A stretch of DNA of 64,000 nucleotides from Niallia taxi (lineage in GTDB: Bacteria; Bacillota; Bacilli; Bacillales; Cytobacillaceae): NCBI RefSeq assembly GCF_032818155.1, contig NZ_CP102590.1:1116001-1180000 (forward strand). The letters are read 5' to 3'. A program made the translations under genes and the position numbers. The notes beneath the pieces were generated by a model. That model was not told where the DNA came from. It searched no databases and worked only from the letters and a program-made list of their open reading frames with translations. Shown here one piece after another: positions 46,829-55,171 of the stretch. Every line of letters begins with the position of its first letter. Position 1 is the stretch's first letter.

Positions 46829-46855
46829 AGAGGACTAATTTTAGTCCTCTTTTTG
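46829..46855 (+). terminator. Terminator after the GH3 gene
   Basis: AGAGGACTAA pairs with TTAGTCCTCT with almost no loop, followed by five T. Confidence 0.8.
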
Positions 46856-46969
46856 TCTTTTGCTTCAAAGAAAAAGAAGAGGTTTGCTAAGTAGATTTTT
46901 CCTTGATGTAGATGGACTTTCAGAGGATTATAAACTAACTAAATTGCAAGATTTTTCATCTGAAAGCGG

Positions 46970-46998
46970 TTGAATTTAACTAGTGTTTTTGTTATGCT
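46970..46998 (+). promoter_or_regulatory. Promoter of the macrolide-type efflux unit
   Basis: TTGAAT (46970-46975) and TATGCT (46993-46998) are 17 bases apart. The start would be near 47005, about 15 bases before the leader-peptide ribosome binding site. Confidence 0.6.
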
Positions 46999-47032
46999 TA
47001 AAGCAACTTTACAGGAAATGGAGGTTTTCCTT

Positions 47033-47077
47033 TTGACAGCATCCATGAGATTAAGATTCTCACCATTCATTCGTTAA
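47033..47077 (+). CDS. Macrolide-sensing leader peptide (14 residues, MRLR type)
   Basis: A TTG start at 47033 lies 8 bases after GGAGG (47020-47024). The peptide is MTASMRLRFSPFIR. It resembles leaders of inducible macrolide resistance genes such as ErmDL (MTHSMRLRF...) and mef/msr leaders starting MTASMRL. In those, macrolides stall the ribosome at the Arg-Leu-Arg motif. Stalling here would alter folding of the leader RNA and let transcription pass the terminator at 47165-47192. Confidence 0.75.
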   Translation: MTASMRLRFSPFIR

Positions 47078-47113
47078 TTGAATACGTATGAAGCTCTGCC
47101 TATGTTTTAGAGT

Positions 47114-47183
47114 AGGGAATGGTCTGTCTATTTTTAAGGAAGCCTTTATTTGACGGGTAGTTTTAAAGAGGGAATAGTCTGCC
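47114..47183 (+). repeat. Direct repeat in the efflux leader RNA
   Basis: AGGGAATGGTCTGTC (47114-47128) and AGGGAATAGTCTGCC (47169-47183) differ at two positions. The second copy forms part of the terminator, so the first can act as a competing partner in an attenuation switch. Confidence 0.5.
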
Positions 47184-47192
47184 CTCTTTTTT
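47165..47192 (+). terminator. Attenuator terminator before the Mef-like gene
   Basis: AAAGAGGG (47165-47172) pairs with CCCTCTTT (47182-47189) and a T run follows. It is downstream of the leader peptide and upstream of the efflux gene. Confidence 0.7.
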
Positions 47193-47279
47193 GCTGTCTT
47201 TTATTGTTAGGACAGAGCCTTTCTAAGGATGTAGGTGAAGCACCATTTCTAAAAATATAAGATGAAATGAGTGGGGAAT

Positions 47280-48524
47280 ATGAACTTAGTTAATAATCAG
47301 CAAAATGAAACTTGGTTAAGAAACATCGTCCTGTTTTTAAGCAGCCAGACTATTTCGCTTTTTGGATCATCTCTAGTTCAGTATGCGATCATGTGGCATA
47401 TCACATTAACAACAGAATCAGGAATGATGATGACATTGTATATCATCTGTGGCTTTATTCCGACATTTATTCTGTCACCAATCGCAGGAGTTTGGGCAGA
47501 CAGATACAATCGGAAAATCTTGATTGTACTTTCTGATGGGCTTATCGCATTTGCTACATTAATCCTGGCCATTCTTTTTATAATGGGCTTTGATTCAATC
47601 TGGCTCTTGTTTGTTATGGCGGCGATTCGGGCATTTGGGGCGGGAATTCAAACACCTGCTGTTGGTGCCATCTTGCCACAGGTTGTTCCTAAGGAAAAGC
47701 TGACAAAGGTTAATGGAGTGAATGGCAGCATTCAGGCTATCATCATGTTCGTATCACCGATGGTAAGTGCTGCATTATTGGCAACTACAGCCATTGAGAT
47801 TATCTTCTTTATAGATGTCATTACAGCAGCAATAGCAATTGTTACAATGCTTTCCTTTGTAAAAATATCTGTACATGAAAAGGCAGCTGAAAAACAGACA
47901 ACAAGCTATTTTGCCGATTTTAAAGAGGGCTTGAGCTATGTGAACAGCAACAGCTTTTTGAAGTCATTTTTCGTGTTTTTTGCGATTTTCTTTGTGTTAA
48001 TGGCACCTGCTGCATTTTTGACACCGCTCCAGGTTACTCGCAGCTTTGGAAGTGATGTGTGGCGTTTGACAGCAGTTGAACTTGCCTTTTCCATCGGGAT
48101 GATTGCAGGAGGCGGCATCATTGCAGCTTGGGGCGGCTTCCGCAATAAGATCAGCACAATGACTCTTGCAAGTGTCATTATGGGTGTATGCACATTAACT
48201 CTCGGAATTGCGCCGTCATTTTGGTTATATTTAATCTTCATGGGAGTCTTCGGCATTGCGATGCCAATTTTTAACACACCAACTACTGTACTTTTGCAGG
48301 AGAAAATCTCTGAGGAATATTTAGGAAGAGTTTTTGGCGTGTTAGGAATGATCTCTACCTCCATGATGCCAATCGGTATGCTTATTTTCGGTCCACTCGC
48401 AGATATTATTAGAATTGAATGGCTGTTAATAGGCACTGGATTATTCATGCTTGTGCTTACCGTTTTCTTAAGCCGGAATAAGGCACTAATTGAAGCAGGT
48501 GAGCCTGTGGTTACTGAAGCTTAA
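47280..48524 (+). CDS. MFS efflux pump, Mef-like (macrolide type)
   Basis: This membrane antiporter has 414 residues and 12 predicted helices. Motif A is GVWADRYNRKIL, and the start resembles the MFS_3/Mef group (LRNIVLFLSSQTISLFGSSLVQYAIMW, split: LRNIVLFLSSQTISLF then GSSLVQYAIMW). The ATG at 47280 is chosen because the GTG at 47271 lies within the ribosome binding site. The leader peptide and attenuator make macrolide export likely. No msr/mel ABC-F gene follows, unlike streptococcal mef elements. Confidence 0.82.
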   Translation: MNLVNNQQNETWLRNIVLFLSSQTISLFGSSLVQYAIMWHITLTTESGMMMTLYIICGFIPTFILSPIAGVWADRYNRKILIVLSDGLIAFATLILAILFIMGFDSIWLLFVMAAIRAFGAGIQTPAVGAILPQVVPKEKLTKVNGVNGSIQAIIMFVSPMVSAALLATTAIEIIFFIDVITAAIAIVTMLSFVKISVHEKAAEKQTTSYFADFKEGLSYVNSNSFLKSFFVFFAIFFVLMAPAAFLTPLQVTRSFGSDVWRLTAVELAFSIGMIAGGGIIAAWGGFRNKISTMTLASVIMGVCTLTLGIAPSFWLYLIFMGVFGIAMPIFNTPTTVLLQEKISEEYLGRVFGVLGMISTSMMPIGMLIFGPLADIIRIEWLLIGTGLFMLVLTVFLSRNKALIEAGEPVVTEA

Positions 48525-48548
48525 TGAATTCTGACAGTATCCAGTATA

Positions 48549-48579
48549 ATACCCTGCTGTCGTACTGACAGCAGGGTAT
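48549..48579 (+). terminator. Strong hairpin after the Mef-like gene
   Basis: A 13-bp perfect stem (48549-48561 with 48567-48579) has a 5-base loop and only a short T-poor tail. It is probably a terminator or 3' stabiliser. Confidence 0.6.
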
Positions 48580-48624
48580 TAAGGTTGAATAATAAGACAA
48601 TGTTTTGCTAAAAGGAGAAGAGGC

Positions 48625-49163
48625 ATGTCAGTATCTATTGTAGAATTACACCCACACAATCCTGAATGGGAATCCAAATTTGAACGGGAAAAGACAAGGA
48701 TTTTAGAGGCACTAGGCGATAAAACATTAGCAATTGAACATATAGGCAGCACGTCAATTAAAGGATTAGCAGCTAAGCCTATTATTGATATAATGGAGGT
48801 GTTGATAATCTTAACCAAGTAGCTGACTGGATACCATTATTACTCGATATTAAGTACGAATATGTACCTAAACCAGAATGTATAGATAGAAGATTTTTTA
48901 GGAAAGGTCCATGGGGTCAGGGGATTTGTCATCTGCATATTTGTGAACACGACAGTACAGAATGGCAAGATAAATTACTTTTTCGTGATTATCTCCGGTT
49001 TCATCCTGAAGCTGTAAGTGAATATGCTTCACTAAAGGAAGAACTTGCCCATGTACATAAATTAGATCGACATGCTTATACAGAGAGAAAAGGACCTTTT
49101 ATTAGGAGAATTATAGATTTTGCTAGATTAACTGGAGAGAACAAATTAACAAAGGGAATCTAA
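48625..49163 (+). pseudogene. GrpB-family protein gene, frameshifted
   Basis: Codons from ATG 48625 read through IEHIGSTSIKGLAAKPIIDIM, the GrpB/nucleotidyltransferase-like motif, then run out of frame near 48796. The family continues in another frame as GVDNLNQVADWIP and ends in frame at 49161-49163. One missing base in GAGGTG, where GTAGGT would be expected, explains it. Restored length would be about 179 residues, normal for GrpB. It is either a recent loss or a sequencing error. Confidence 0.75.
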
Positions 49164-49195
49164 AGCTTTAAACACTTATCTTTAATAATAAACCA

Positions 49196-49223
49196 AAAAT
49201 GCTCCCGGAACACGGGAGCATTT
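49196..49223. terminator. Bidirectional terminator between GrpB remnant and alkaline phosphatase
   Basis: AAATGCTCCCG pairs with CGGGAGCATTT. The T run on the minus strand serves the phosphatase gene, which ends at 49237. Confidence 0.8.
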
Positions 49224-49236
49224 CTACTATCCTAGC

Positions 49237-50871
49237 TTATTTACCTTTTTTCACGATATTAACAGCTTCTTGTGACACATAAAACTTGCCATTGCTTTGA
49301 ACTGTTACTGTTTTTAGCTCTTTATCCTTGCCTTTGATTGTGACAATATTTTTATTTACTGGGATTTCTGCTGTAGTTTTGCCTTTTTTAACTATTAGAA
49401 CAGGGTTTGTTTTGTCAGATGAATCAATGCTGACTTTTGCTCCAATTTTTTTGAATGCACTTTCTGCTTCCACGAATACCTCTTTATCCACTTTGCCTAA
49501 GCTGAAGCCTAATGCAGTTGCCGAAGATTTTGCAACATCTGTATTTTCGATTAAACCAGTCGGCTTGCCTGGTCCATAAGAATACATGAATAGGTCTTCG
49601 CCTGTATGTCCACCTGTTGTAAAGCCAAGATTTGCGCGGTTTGCAAGCAGCTGAACAAGCGTTTTACTTAAGTTAGTTGAAGAGTTTAATGCTTTCGTTT
49701 CGTCTGCAGTAGGATTAGTAATTCCATATAATGCTGCTACTTCTAAAACATTTGAATTGTCTTTTTTAAGCTGCTTTAATGCACCCTCTAATGTCATTTT
49801 CGCTTCTTTTAATGGATCAATATAAGCAGAAACTGGGGTAGCAGGGTAAGAAGAATTTGTATTTTGGTTACCGATTGAAATTCCGCTGTTCCCATGATCA
49901 GAAACGGCAATAACTAATGTGTTTTTATCTCTTTTCGCAAAAGCTACAGCTTCTTTGACTGCTTCATCAAAAGCTAGTGTATCACTGATCATTCCGATTG
50001 GATCATTTGCATGTGCTGCCCAGTCTGGCTTGCTTCCTTCAACAAATAAGAAGAATCCGTCCTTATCTTTTGAAAGTGTTGAAATACCTTTTTTCGTCAT
50101 TTCTGCAAGAGTTGGTTCTTCCGGATTTGTTTGCGAACGATCCATATCATATGCTAATGCTGCTGGCGCAAAAGTTCCCCATAGCTTGTTTGATTTTGAC
50201 TTCAATAATTCATCACGTGTTTCTATTATGTCATAGCCTTTCTCCTCAATAACATCTACAAGGTTCTCACCGTCTTTACGGTTTTTAGCTTCTAGTGAGT
50301 TTTTCCCGCCGCCTAACACAACATCTATGTTTTGATAGACTTGTTGTTCAGCGATACTGTCATAATCAGTACGATGTGTTACGTGTGAAGAAAAAGCTGC
50401 TGGTGTTGCGTGCTGGATTTCTGATGTAGCAATAATACCAGTTGCTTTGCCTTCAAGCTTGGCCCCTTCCAACACATTTGCAACAGGTTTTAGCGGATCA
50501 TCAGCAAGGGAAGAATCTACTCCCGGTGACGCTATCTTTTCTGGAAGAACGCCGACTAATTTGTCGTTTGATTTATTACCTGTTGCCATCGCTGTTCCAG
50601 CTGGAGCAGAGTCAGTGACAGCCGATTCAGCAGAATATGTACGCACACCACCAGACATGATTTCGTCCATCGCTAGTGGCTCCCCTTTATACCATCTTGC
50701 AAGTGTAGTAGTAGTTGAGCTGACTCCATCCTTGACAAGGACAATAACGTTTTTAGCCTGTTGTGATTCTTTTTTCGCTTCTACTTTCTCATTTGCTGAA
50801 GTATATGCAAACGATCCTAGTGCTAAAGAGCTTGCTAGAGTGATTCCCATAACCTTTTTATTTATTTTCAT
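49237..50871 (-). CDS. Secreted alkaline phosphatase with C-terminal stalk domain
   Basis: This enzyme releases phosphate from monoesters outside the cell. A signal peptide (about 1-28) precedes the PhoA-type domain, with metal-binding Asp in VLVKDGVSS, nucleophile Ser in AVTDSAPAGTAMATG and His motifs HVTHRTDY, SDHGNSG and TTGGHTGEDL. The last 75 residues (EVFVEAESAFKKIGAK onward) resemble the copper amine oxidase N-terminal-like stalk domain of Bacillales exoproteins. ATG 50871 follows AAAGGGG, so the upstream GTG at 50892 is not the start. Length is 544. It is preceded by PhoP boxes. Confidence 0.92.
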   Translation of the reverse strand: MKINKKVMGITLASSLALGSFAYTSANEKVEAKKESQQAKNVIVLVKDGVSSTTTTLARWYKGEPLAMDEIMSGGVRTYSAESAVTDSAPAGTAMATGNKSNDKLVGVLPEKIASPGVDSSLADDPLKPVANVLEGAKLEGKATGIIATSEIQHATPAAFSSHVTHRTDYDSIAEQQVYQNIDVVLGGGKNSLEAKNRKDGENLVDVIEEKGYDIIETRDELLKSKSNKLWGTFAPAALAYDMDRSQTNPEEPTLAEMTKKGISTLSKDKDGFFLFVEGSKPDWAAHANDPIGMISDTLAFDEAVKEAVAFAKRDKNTLVIAVSDHGNSGISIGNQNTNSSYPATPVSAYIDPLKEAKMTLEGALKQLKKDNSNVLEVAALYGITNPTADETKALNSSTNLSKTLVQLLANRANLGFTTGGHTGEDLFMYSYGPGKPTGLIENTDVAKSSATALGFSLGKVDKEVFVEAESAFKKIGAKVSIDSSDKTNPVLIVKKGKTTAEIPVNKNIVTIKGKDKELKTVTVQSNGKFYVSQEAVNIVKKGK

Positions 50872-50977
50872 GTTAACCGTTTCCCCTTTCACTTCTAAAA
50901 GTTAGATATGATTTCTGCTATTTTGACTAGGACTATCTGAATTAGAAAATCACTCCTTTAATAATCAATTGCTTCTT

Positions 50978-51030
50978 AGTATAAAGCGACTAAGTTAATA
51001 GATTGTAAAGAATGTGTAAACATTTGTTAA
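50978..51030 (-). promoter_or_regulatory. PhoP-box promoter of the alkaline phosphatase gene
   Basis: On the minus strand four TTAACA-like repeats (TTAACA, TTACAC, TTTACA, TTAACT) begin at 51030, 51019, 51009 and 50998, spaced 11, 10 and 11 bases. A TATACT -10 lies at 50983-50978. This is the layout of PhoP-activated promoters, so the gene should be induced by phosphate starvation. Confidence 0.8.
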
Positions 51031-51081
51031 TGAAGGGGAAAATAGGAATAATTACTCAAGTGAATGAATACTTCTTCATTT

Positions 51082-51426
51082 TCAGGAAGGAGTTATTTCC
51101 TGGAGGATAATTTCTTTATGTAGCTGCTCCTCACCGGAAAGTGTAATGTTGCCACATAATATACAGATATCTTCCATTCTTTTTATCTGGAAATCACAAG
51201 TGCCGCTGTAAAAAGTTGAATCTGTGCAGAATAAGTTCAAAATTACGTGAAGAATCCCTGACTTGTTTACTAATCCCACAAGCTCTCCATAACAAATGCT
51301 CTTACTATAAAAGCTTGCCGTAACAATGTCATTTTCCTGCGTAAAGTGAAAGATGGCATAATTTAATAATTCCTGTGCTTTTTCATGATGATTAGACAAA
51401 AAAACTTTTCCATTGATGTTTTCCAT
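51082..51426 (-). CDS. Small protein of the misnamed N-acetylglutamate synthase-like family
   Basis: This protein has 114 residues. Its pattern (NGKVFLSN; FHFTQENDIVTASFYSKSI; GELVGLVNKSGILHVILN) resembles short Bacillus proteins annotated as n-acetylglutamate synthase, which lack the GNAT fold of true enzymes. The function is unknown. Start ATG 51426 follows AGGAAGG. It stands alone. Confidence 0.45.
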   Translation of the reverse strand: MENINGKVFLSNHHEKAQELLNYAIFHFTQENDIVTASFYSKSICYGELVGLVNKSGILHVILNLFCTDSTFYSGTCDFQIKRMEDICILCGNITLSGEEQLHKEIILQEITPS

Positions 51427-51514
51427 GTGGGACCCATCCTTCCTATTTTTGACTTAAGAATAAGTTATGGAACGCATTTCAAGTCAATAAGACTTTTAGA
51501 CTTTAAATTTGTGT

Positions 51515-51545
51515 TTGACCTGGTACTCGTTTCATAAATTACAAT
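51515..51545 (+). promoter_or_regulatory. Promoter with LacI-type operator (copy 1)
   Basis: TTGACC (51515-51520) and TACAAT (51540-51545) are 19 bases apart. The spacer contains TGGTACTCGTTTCA (51521-51534), a TGNNAC-NN-GTNNCA palindrome. Nearly the same 14-mer, and the same spacing, precedes the LacI-family gene at 51838. Confidence 0.6.
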
Positions 51546-51577
51546 TTAAGCAAATGATAAGAAGGTGAGGGAACGAT

Positions 51578-51724
51578 ATGCTGGCACTCATTTTACTTTG
51601 CTTCATTATCTTTTGCGGTACTTATGCTTGTATAAAAACATCAGGAGGAACAATTAACGTCACACCAATTGAAACATTTGATGATTATTTCTTAGATTCA
51701 AATACAGCAGCTAACAAAAGATAA
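51578..51724 (+). CDS. Small single-helix membrane protein (48 residues)
   Basis: ATG 51578 follows AAGGTGAGG. The peptide has one N-terminal hydrophobic helix (MLALILLCFIIFCGTYAC) and a short polar tail ending in NTAANKR. I know no family. Its promoter shares an operator with the downstream LacI-type regulator, so it belongs to that regulon. Confidence 0.55.
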   Translation: MLALILLCFIIFCGTYACIKTSGGTINVTPIETFDDYFLDSNTAANKR

Positions 51725-51740
51725 GCAGATCCTTTTGCGC

Positions 51741-51764
51741 AAAGGGCCTTAATGGGCCCTTTTT
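51741..51764 (+). terminator. Terminator after the small membrane protein gene
   Basis: AAAGGGCC pairs with GGGCCCTTT, followed by T residues. Confidence 0.75.
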
Positions 51765-51770
51765 GATGAA

Positions 51771-51801
51771 TTGACCTGGTACCCGTTTCATACGTTAGTA
51801 T
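51771..51801 (+). promoter_or_regulatory. Promoter with LacI-type operator (copy 2)
   Basis: TTGACC (51771-51776) and TAGTAT (51796-51801) are 19 bases apart, with operator TGGTACCCGTTTCA at 51777-51790 in the spacer. It lies 47 bases before the regulator gene, which suggests autoregulation. Confidence 0.6.
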
Positions 51802-51837
51802 CGTAATAAAGTATATTGAAGTAAATAAGGTGAGAAG

Positions 51838-52797
51838 ATGACAAACATTAAGGATTTGGCAAAAATGTCAGGCGTATCTGTCTCGACGGTATCTCGTGTC
51901 TTAAATCACCACCCATATGTAAGTGCTGAAAAGAGAGCAGCTGTTTTGAAAGCGATTGAATGCACCAACTACAACAGAAATATTAATGCCGTTCATTTAA
52001 GCAGGGGAAAAACACAACTTATGGGTGTCGTTCTGCCTTGCACTGATACGCCCTATTTTGCATTGCTGCTTAAAGGGTGTGCTAAAAGAGCTTTAGAAAA
52101 TGATTATAAGCTTGTCTTGTTTCAAACAGATTATGCTGAAGAAAAGGAAATCGAAGCATTACAGATGCTAAAGCAAAAGCAAATTGATTCCTTGATTATT
52201 TGTTCAAGAAAATGTGACTTAGCACTTATCCAAGAACATATACAATATGGAACGATTGTTCTTTGTGAAAAGACTACAGAAAAAAGCCTTCCCTCTGTCT
52301 TTATCGATCATTATGAAATTTTCTTCCAAGCACTAGAGTATTTATATCAAAAGGGACATAAAAAAATTGGTTATAGTGTTGGAAGAAAAACTGGTTCGAA
52401 CAGTTCGCTGCGTGAGCAAGCATATAGGGACTTTTTGAAAAAATATAAGCTTCCATTTTATTCTGATTACATTATGGATGATTGCTTGTATTTCGAGGAC
52501 GGGGAAAAGGTAATGCAGAGGCTGAGAAGCATGGATATTCAACCGACCGCACTTATTATTACTAGTGACCAAGTGGCTGCAGGGATTATGATAGAATGCC
52601 AAAAGAAGGGGATATCCATCCCGGAACAACTTGCAGTGATTGGATTCAATAATGAGCCTATTGCTAAAATGATGAATATTACCACTATTGATATACCGCT
52701 TGTTGAATTAGGGGGAGACTTATTTTTACATGCATATCACGGATATAATTCAAATAAGCAAATCTCTGTTAAGTTAATAGAAAGAGAAACTGTTTAG
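51838..52797 (+). CDS. LacI-family transcriptional regulator
   Basis: This repressor has 319 residues. Its HTH is TNIKDLAKMSGVSVSTVSRV with the hinge helix near residue 50 (AVHLSRGKTQLMGVVLP). A periplasmic-binding-like sugar domain follows (60-319). Effector residues cannot be assigned. It probably binds TGGTACYCGTTTCA before its own gene and before the 48-residue gene. No sugar genes lie beside it, so the inducing sugar is unknown. Confidence 0.9.
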   Translation: MTNIKDLAKMSGVSVSTVSRVLNHHPYVSAEKRAAVLKAIECTNYNRNINAVHLSRGKTQLMGVVLPCTDTPYFALLLKGCAKRALENDYKLVLFQTDYAEEKEIEALQMLKQKQIDSLIICSRKCDLALIQEHIQYGTIVLCEKTTEKSLPSVFIDHYEIFFQALEYLYQKGHKKIGYSVGRKTGSNSSLREQAYRDFLKKYKLPFYSDYIMDDCLYFEDGEKVMQRLRSMDIQPTALIITSDQVAAGIMIECQKKGISIPEQLAVIGFNNEPIAKMMNITTIDIPLVELGGDLFLHAYHGYNSNKQISVKLIERETV

Positions 52798-52830
52798 AAC
52801 TTGAGGATCTGCACATCTTTAAGTTCTTTT
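52796..52830 (+). terminator. Terminator after the LacI-type regulator
   Basis: A 13-bp stem with some G-T pairs (52796-52808 with 52815-52827) is followed by T residues. Confidence 0.65.
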
Positions 52831-52913
52831 CTTTATGTAAAGCTTGCAGGAAAACGAAACTTATTGGCAGAGTAACCGTACATTATATAAAGGGAATAAT
52901 AGAGGTGAAATTG

Positions 52914-53378
52914 ATGAGTGACGACAAACCTTTTAAGCCAGAAACGCTTCGAACAAAAATAATTATTATCATAGCAATCGCCATTATTGCTATCACTGTG
53001 CTAGGGGTGATAACCGCAGGTTACTTCTTTGGTATCATTGGCTTATTTCGGCTGTTGGGTGTTCAATACGATTCCTTTGGTTCCTTATTATGGTTTATTG
53101 GTGGATATTTACTTATAGGAGGAATTGGTGAGCTCTTCACAAATGTCATGCGAATATTAATGCGAAAAGCGCAAAAATGGCGAGAGTCGCAAATCAAAGC
53201 AGTCTTTATTTTCTTATCCTTTCTAGTAAATCTTATTATTATCTCATTTCTAGACAATGTAATGAATTCGATTGAAATGGAGGCAATCACAAGGGTGATA
53301 GTTTCACTCATTTTAGCGCTAGCAGATTATGTGATGGATGCAAATATCGGCAGTAATCAAGAAGAAAAACAAATATGA
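52914..53378 (+). CDS. YrvL-like membrane protein
   Basis: This protein has 154 residues and four predicted helices. It has the YrvL-type pattern GYFFGIIGLFRLLGVQYDSFGSLL (split: GYFFGIIGLFRLL then GVQYDS), and a long last helix. YrvL in Bacillus subtilis is linked to control of SigI. ATG 52914 lies 6 bases after GAGGTG. The role here is unproven. Confidence 0.6.
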   Translation: MSDDKPFKPETLRTKIIIIIAIAIIAITVLGVITAGYFFGIIGLFRLLGVQYDSFGSLLWFIGGYLLIGGIGELFTNVMRILMRKAQKWRESQIKAVFIFLSFLVNLIIISFLDNVMNSIEMEAITRVIVSLILALADYVMDANIGSNQEEKQI

Positions 53379-53460
53379 TACCTGTTCAATTTTTAATTGC
53401 CAACTTCAATCATAATGGACTACAATTAATTGGAATTATATTATATTTTTGGAGGTTATT

Positions 53461-53715
53461 ATGTCAATTAAACAAGTAACTCTCGCTTCTGAATGGAATC
53501 TTATTTTTCATGAAAAATATTCATTATTTGTTGAAATCTAATCTATGCACAAATACAGCATCATTGACGTTGATAATGACTTAATTGCCATTTTTACACT
53601 GGATGATTCATCAGTAGCCTTCCAGCACAGTGTTTATAATTTGCAGCATACAATAGATTTTGCTACTAAAACAATTGATATTAAGCATAAACCGTATGAG
53701 GAAGAGGGAGAATAA
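53461..53715 (+). pseudogene. Small hypothetical gene with an in-frame stop
   Basis: ATG 53461 follows GGAGG and reads 26 codons (MSIKQVTLASEWNLIFH...) to TAA at 53539-53541. The same frame then continues through an ATG at 53545 for 56 more codons to TAA 53713-53715 (HKYSIIDVDNDLIAIFT...). The join suggests a single gene of about 83 residues broken by one nonsense change. Two overlapping-style small genes are the alternative. No family is recognised. Confidence 0.4.
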
Positions 53716-53907
53716 GAATCTCTGTCGTTCTATTAAATTTATATGATTTGTGTTAGCTCCTTTACTAACAGAAGAGGGGCTATTTCTATGAGGTAAAGGT
53801 ATGGGACTCTTAACAAATAAAACGAACTTATCCGCGGAAACAATTCTATTAATATTAACTAGAACTATTGAAATCGGGGTATTTAGAATAGAAAATTGGA
53901 GGAATAC

Positions 53908-54366
53908 ATGGCATTAAAGCACGACTTTTATCTTATTCCCAGAACTACAGATGTCATAAGCTTTTGGCAGTTTACAAGTGATAATAGTAAATATATTGAA
54001 CATATTGCCATGCATGATGATTTAATACTATATATAATAGACACCTTAAAATGGATACCAACAAGAAAACCAGGAATGCGTGTAAAAACCGCTGGATTCG
54101 GAATTAATTATCATGGCGTCACACTGCTGGATAAACACTCAGCAGTTCCTTTAAGAAATATATTTTCGGCATGGCGGGATTTATTTAAAAATGCACCAGA
54201 GAAAATGGAGTTAACAGGTGATTTTGTAGGGGAAGATAATCGAAATGGGGAGTATGAAAGGCTAATCCTGAATCGAGACGAAATAGTTAGACAACTGGAA
54301 AAAGTCATTGCTATGTCCGAGAGGTTGTTGGATGGGGAATATTATATTTATCATTGTGGAGTATGA
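53908..54366 (+). CDS. Hypothetical protein, 152 residues
   Basis: ATG 53908 follows GGAGG by 7 bases (the TTG at 53896 lies inside the ribosome binding site). The protein is soluble, mixed alpha/beta by appearance, with a Trp-rich N-terminal half (FWQFTSDN; WIPTRKPGMRVKTAGFGINY) and a helical C-terminus. The composition resembles small immunity-type or DUF proteins of Bacillus, but I recognise no specific family. Confidence 0.6.
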   Translation: MALKHDFYLIPRTTDVISFWQFTSDNSKYIEHIAMHDDLILYIIDTLKWIPTRKPGMRVKTAGFGINYHGVTLLDKHSAVPLRNIFSAWRDLFKNAPEKMELTGDFVGEDNRNGEYERLILNRDEIVRQLEKVIAMSERLLDGEYYIYHCGV

Positions 54367-54488
54367 CAATAGTAGGAACTAATTAGGTACGATAAATTTG
54401 AACAAAAAAAGTTGCTAGGTATTTAAATAGTCTACCATTTTGCTTTTTATTCTTCTCAAAAATAAAAAACAATCCCATTACAGGATGC

Positions 54489-54863
54489 TCAATCTTTAAG
54501 TATACTATTTTCCATTATTTCATTTTGCATTTTCCTTGTTAACTTCCCAAAAATCAAGTTATAGGAATTACAAATAAGCTTCTGAAGAAATTCCACTGAT
54601 AAATCTGATTCATAATAAACAGTTATCCAATGCGTTTTATTCATATGGTAACCTGGAATGATAATTCCTTTATGAACCTCTTGTAATTCTTCGGACTCAC
54701 CTGGATCACATTTTAATGTTATATATTTTTGGCCGTTTTGATTGGAGCTTAACATGGCAAAAATTTTCCCGCCAATGTGAAAACGGTCTGCGTTCCAATC
54801 TACTTGAAAATCATATGTTGCGCCAAATAAACTTTTACAATATTCCTTTAAGATGTCCTCCAT
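54489..54863 (-). CDS. MmcQ/YjbR-family protein
   Basis: This protein has 124 residues with the CyaY-like fold pattern of YjbR/MmcQ: FQVDWNADRFHIGGKIFAML near residue 20, ITLKCDPGESEELQEVH, then PGYHMNKTHWITVYYE. Members are described as DNA-binding or of unknown role. It is a single gene on the minus strand. Confidence 0.8.
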   Translation of the reverse strand: MEDILKEYCKSLFGATYDFQVDWNADRFHIGGKIFAMLSSNQNGQKYITLKCDPGESEELQEVHKGIIIPGYHMNKTHWITVYYESDLSVEFLQKLICNSYNLIFGKLTRKMQNEIMENSILKD

Positions 54864-54989
54864 ATTAACCCTCCTTTCATTTAATTAAGATGTCTTTTTG
54901 ATATGTAGGAGCAAGCCTTGCATTTTTTGTGAAGTATTATTTCATAACAACCTCTTTTTAAGGAACACTAAACCATGGAGGTGAAGACA

Positions 54990-55121
54990 GTGTCAAACAG
55001 AAAAGCTGATCCATCAACAATTGGTTTAGGTTCTACAGAAGTACAAGGACAAGGTACTACGATGAAAGAGACGGGAAACAGAAAGTCTGATTCCTCAAAC
55101 AAAAAGCAAAAAAAATCCTGA
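54990..55121 (+). CDS. YuzL-like small protein (43 residues)
   Basis: The start is GTG 54990, 6 bases after GGAGGTG. The peptide begins MSNRKADPSTIGLGSTEVQ and ends KKQKKS; it is hydrophilic and lysine-rich. It resembles YuzL-family small proteins of Bacillaceae, which have no known function. A terminator follows at once. Confidence 0.6.
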   Translation: MSNRKADPSTIGLGSTEVQGQGTTMKETGNRKSDSSNKKQKKS

Positions 55122-55141
55122 TTAATGTTAGTAAAGGTAAG

Positions 55142-55169
55142 AACAGGCGGAGAATATTCCGCCTGTTTT
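55142..55169. terminator. Bidirectional terminator
   Basis: AACAGGCGGA pairs with TCCGCCTGTT, with T-rich ends on both strands. It serves the YuzL-like gene and the leftward RsbR paralogue. Confidence 0.75.
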
Positions 55170-55171
55170 AT

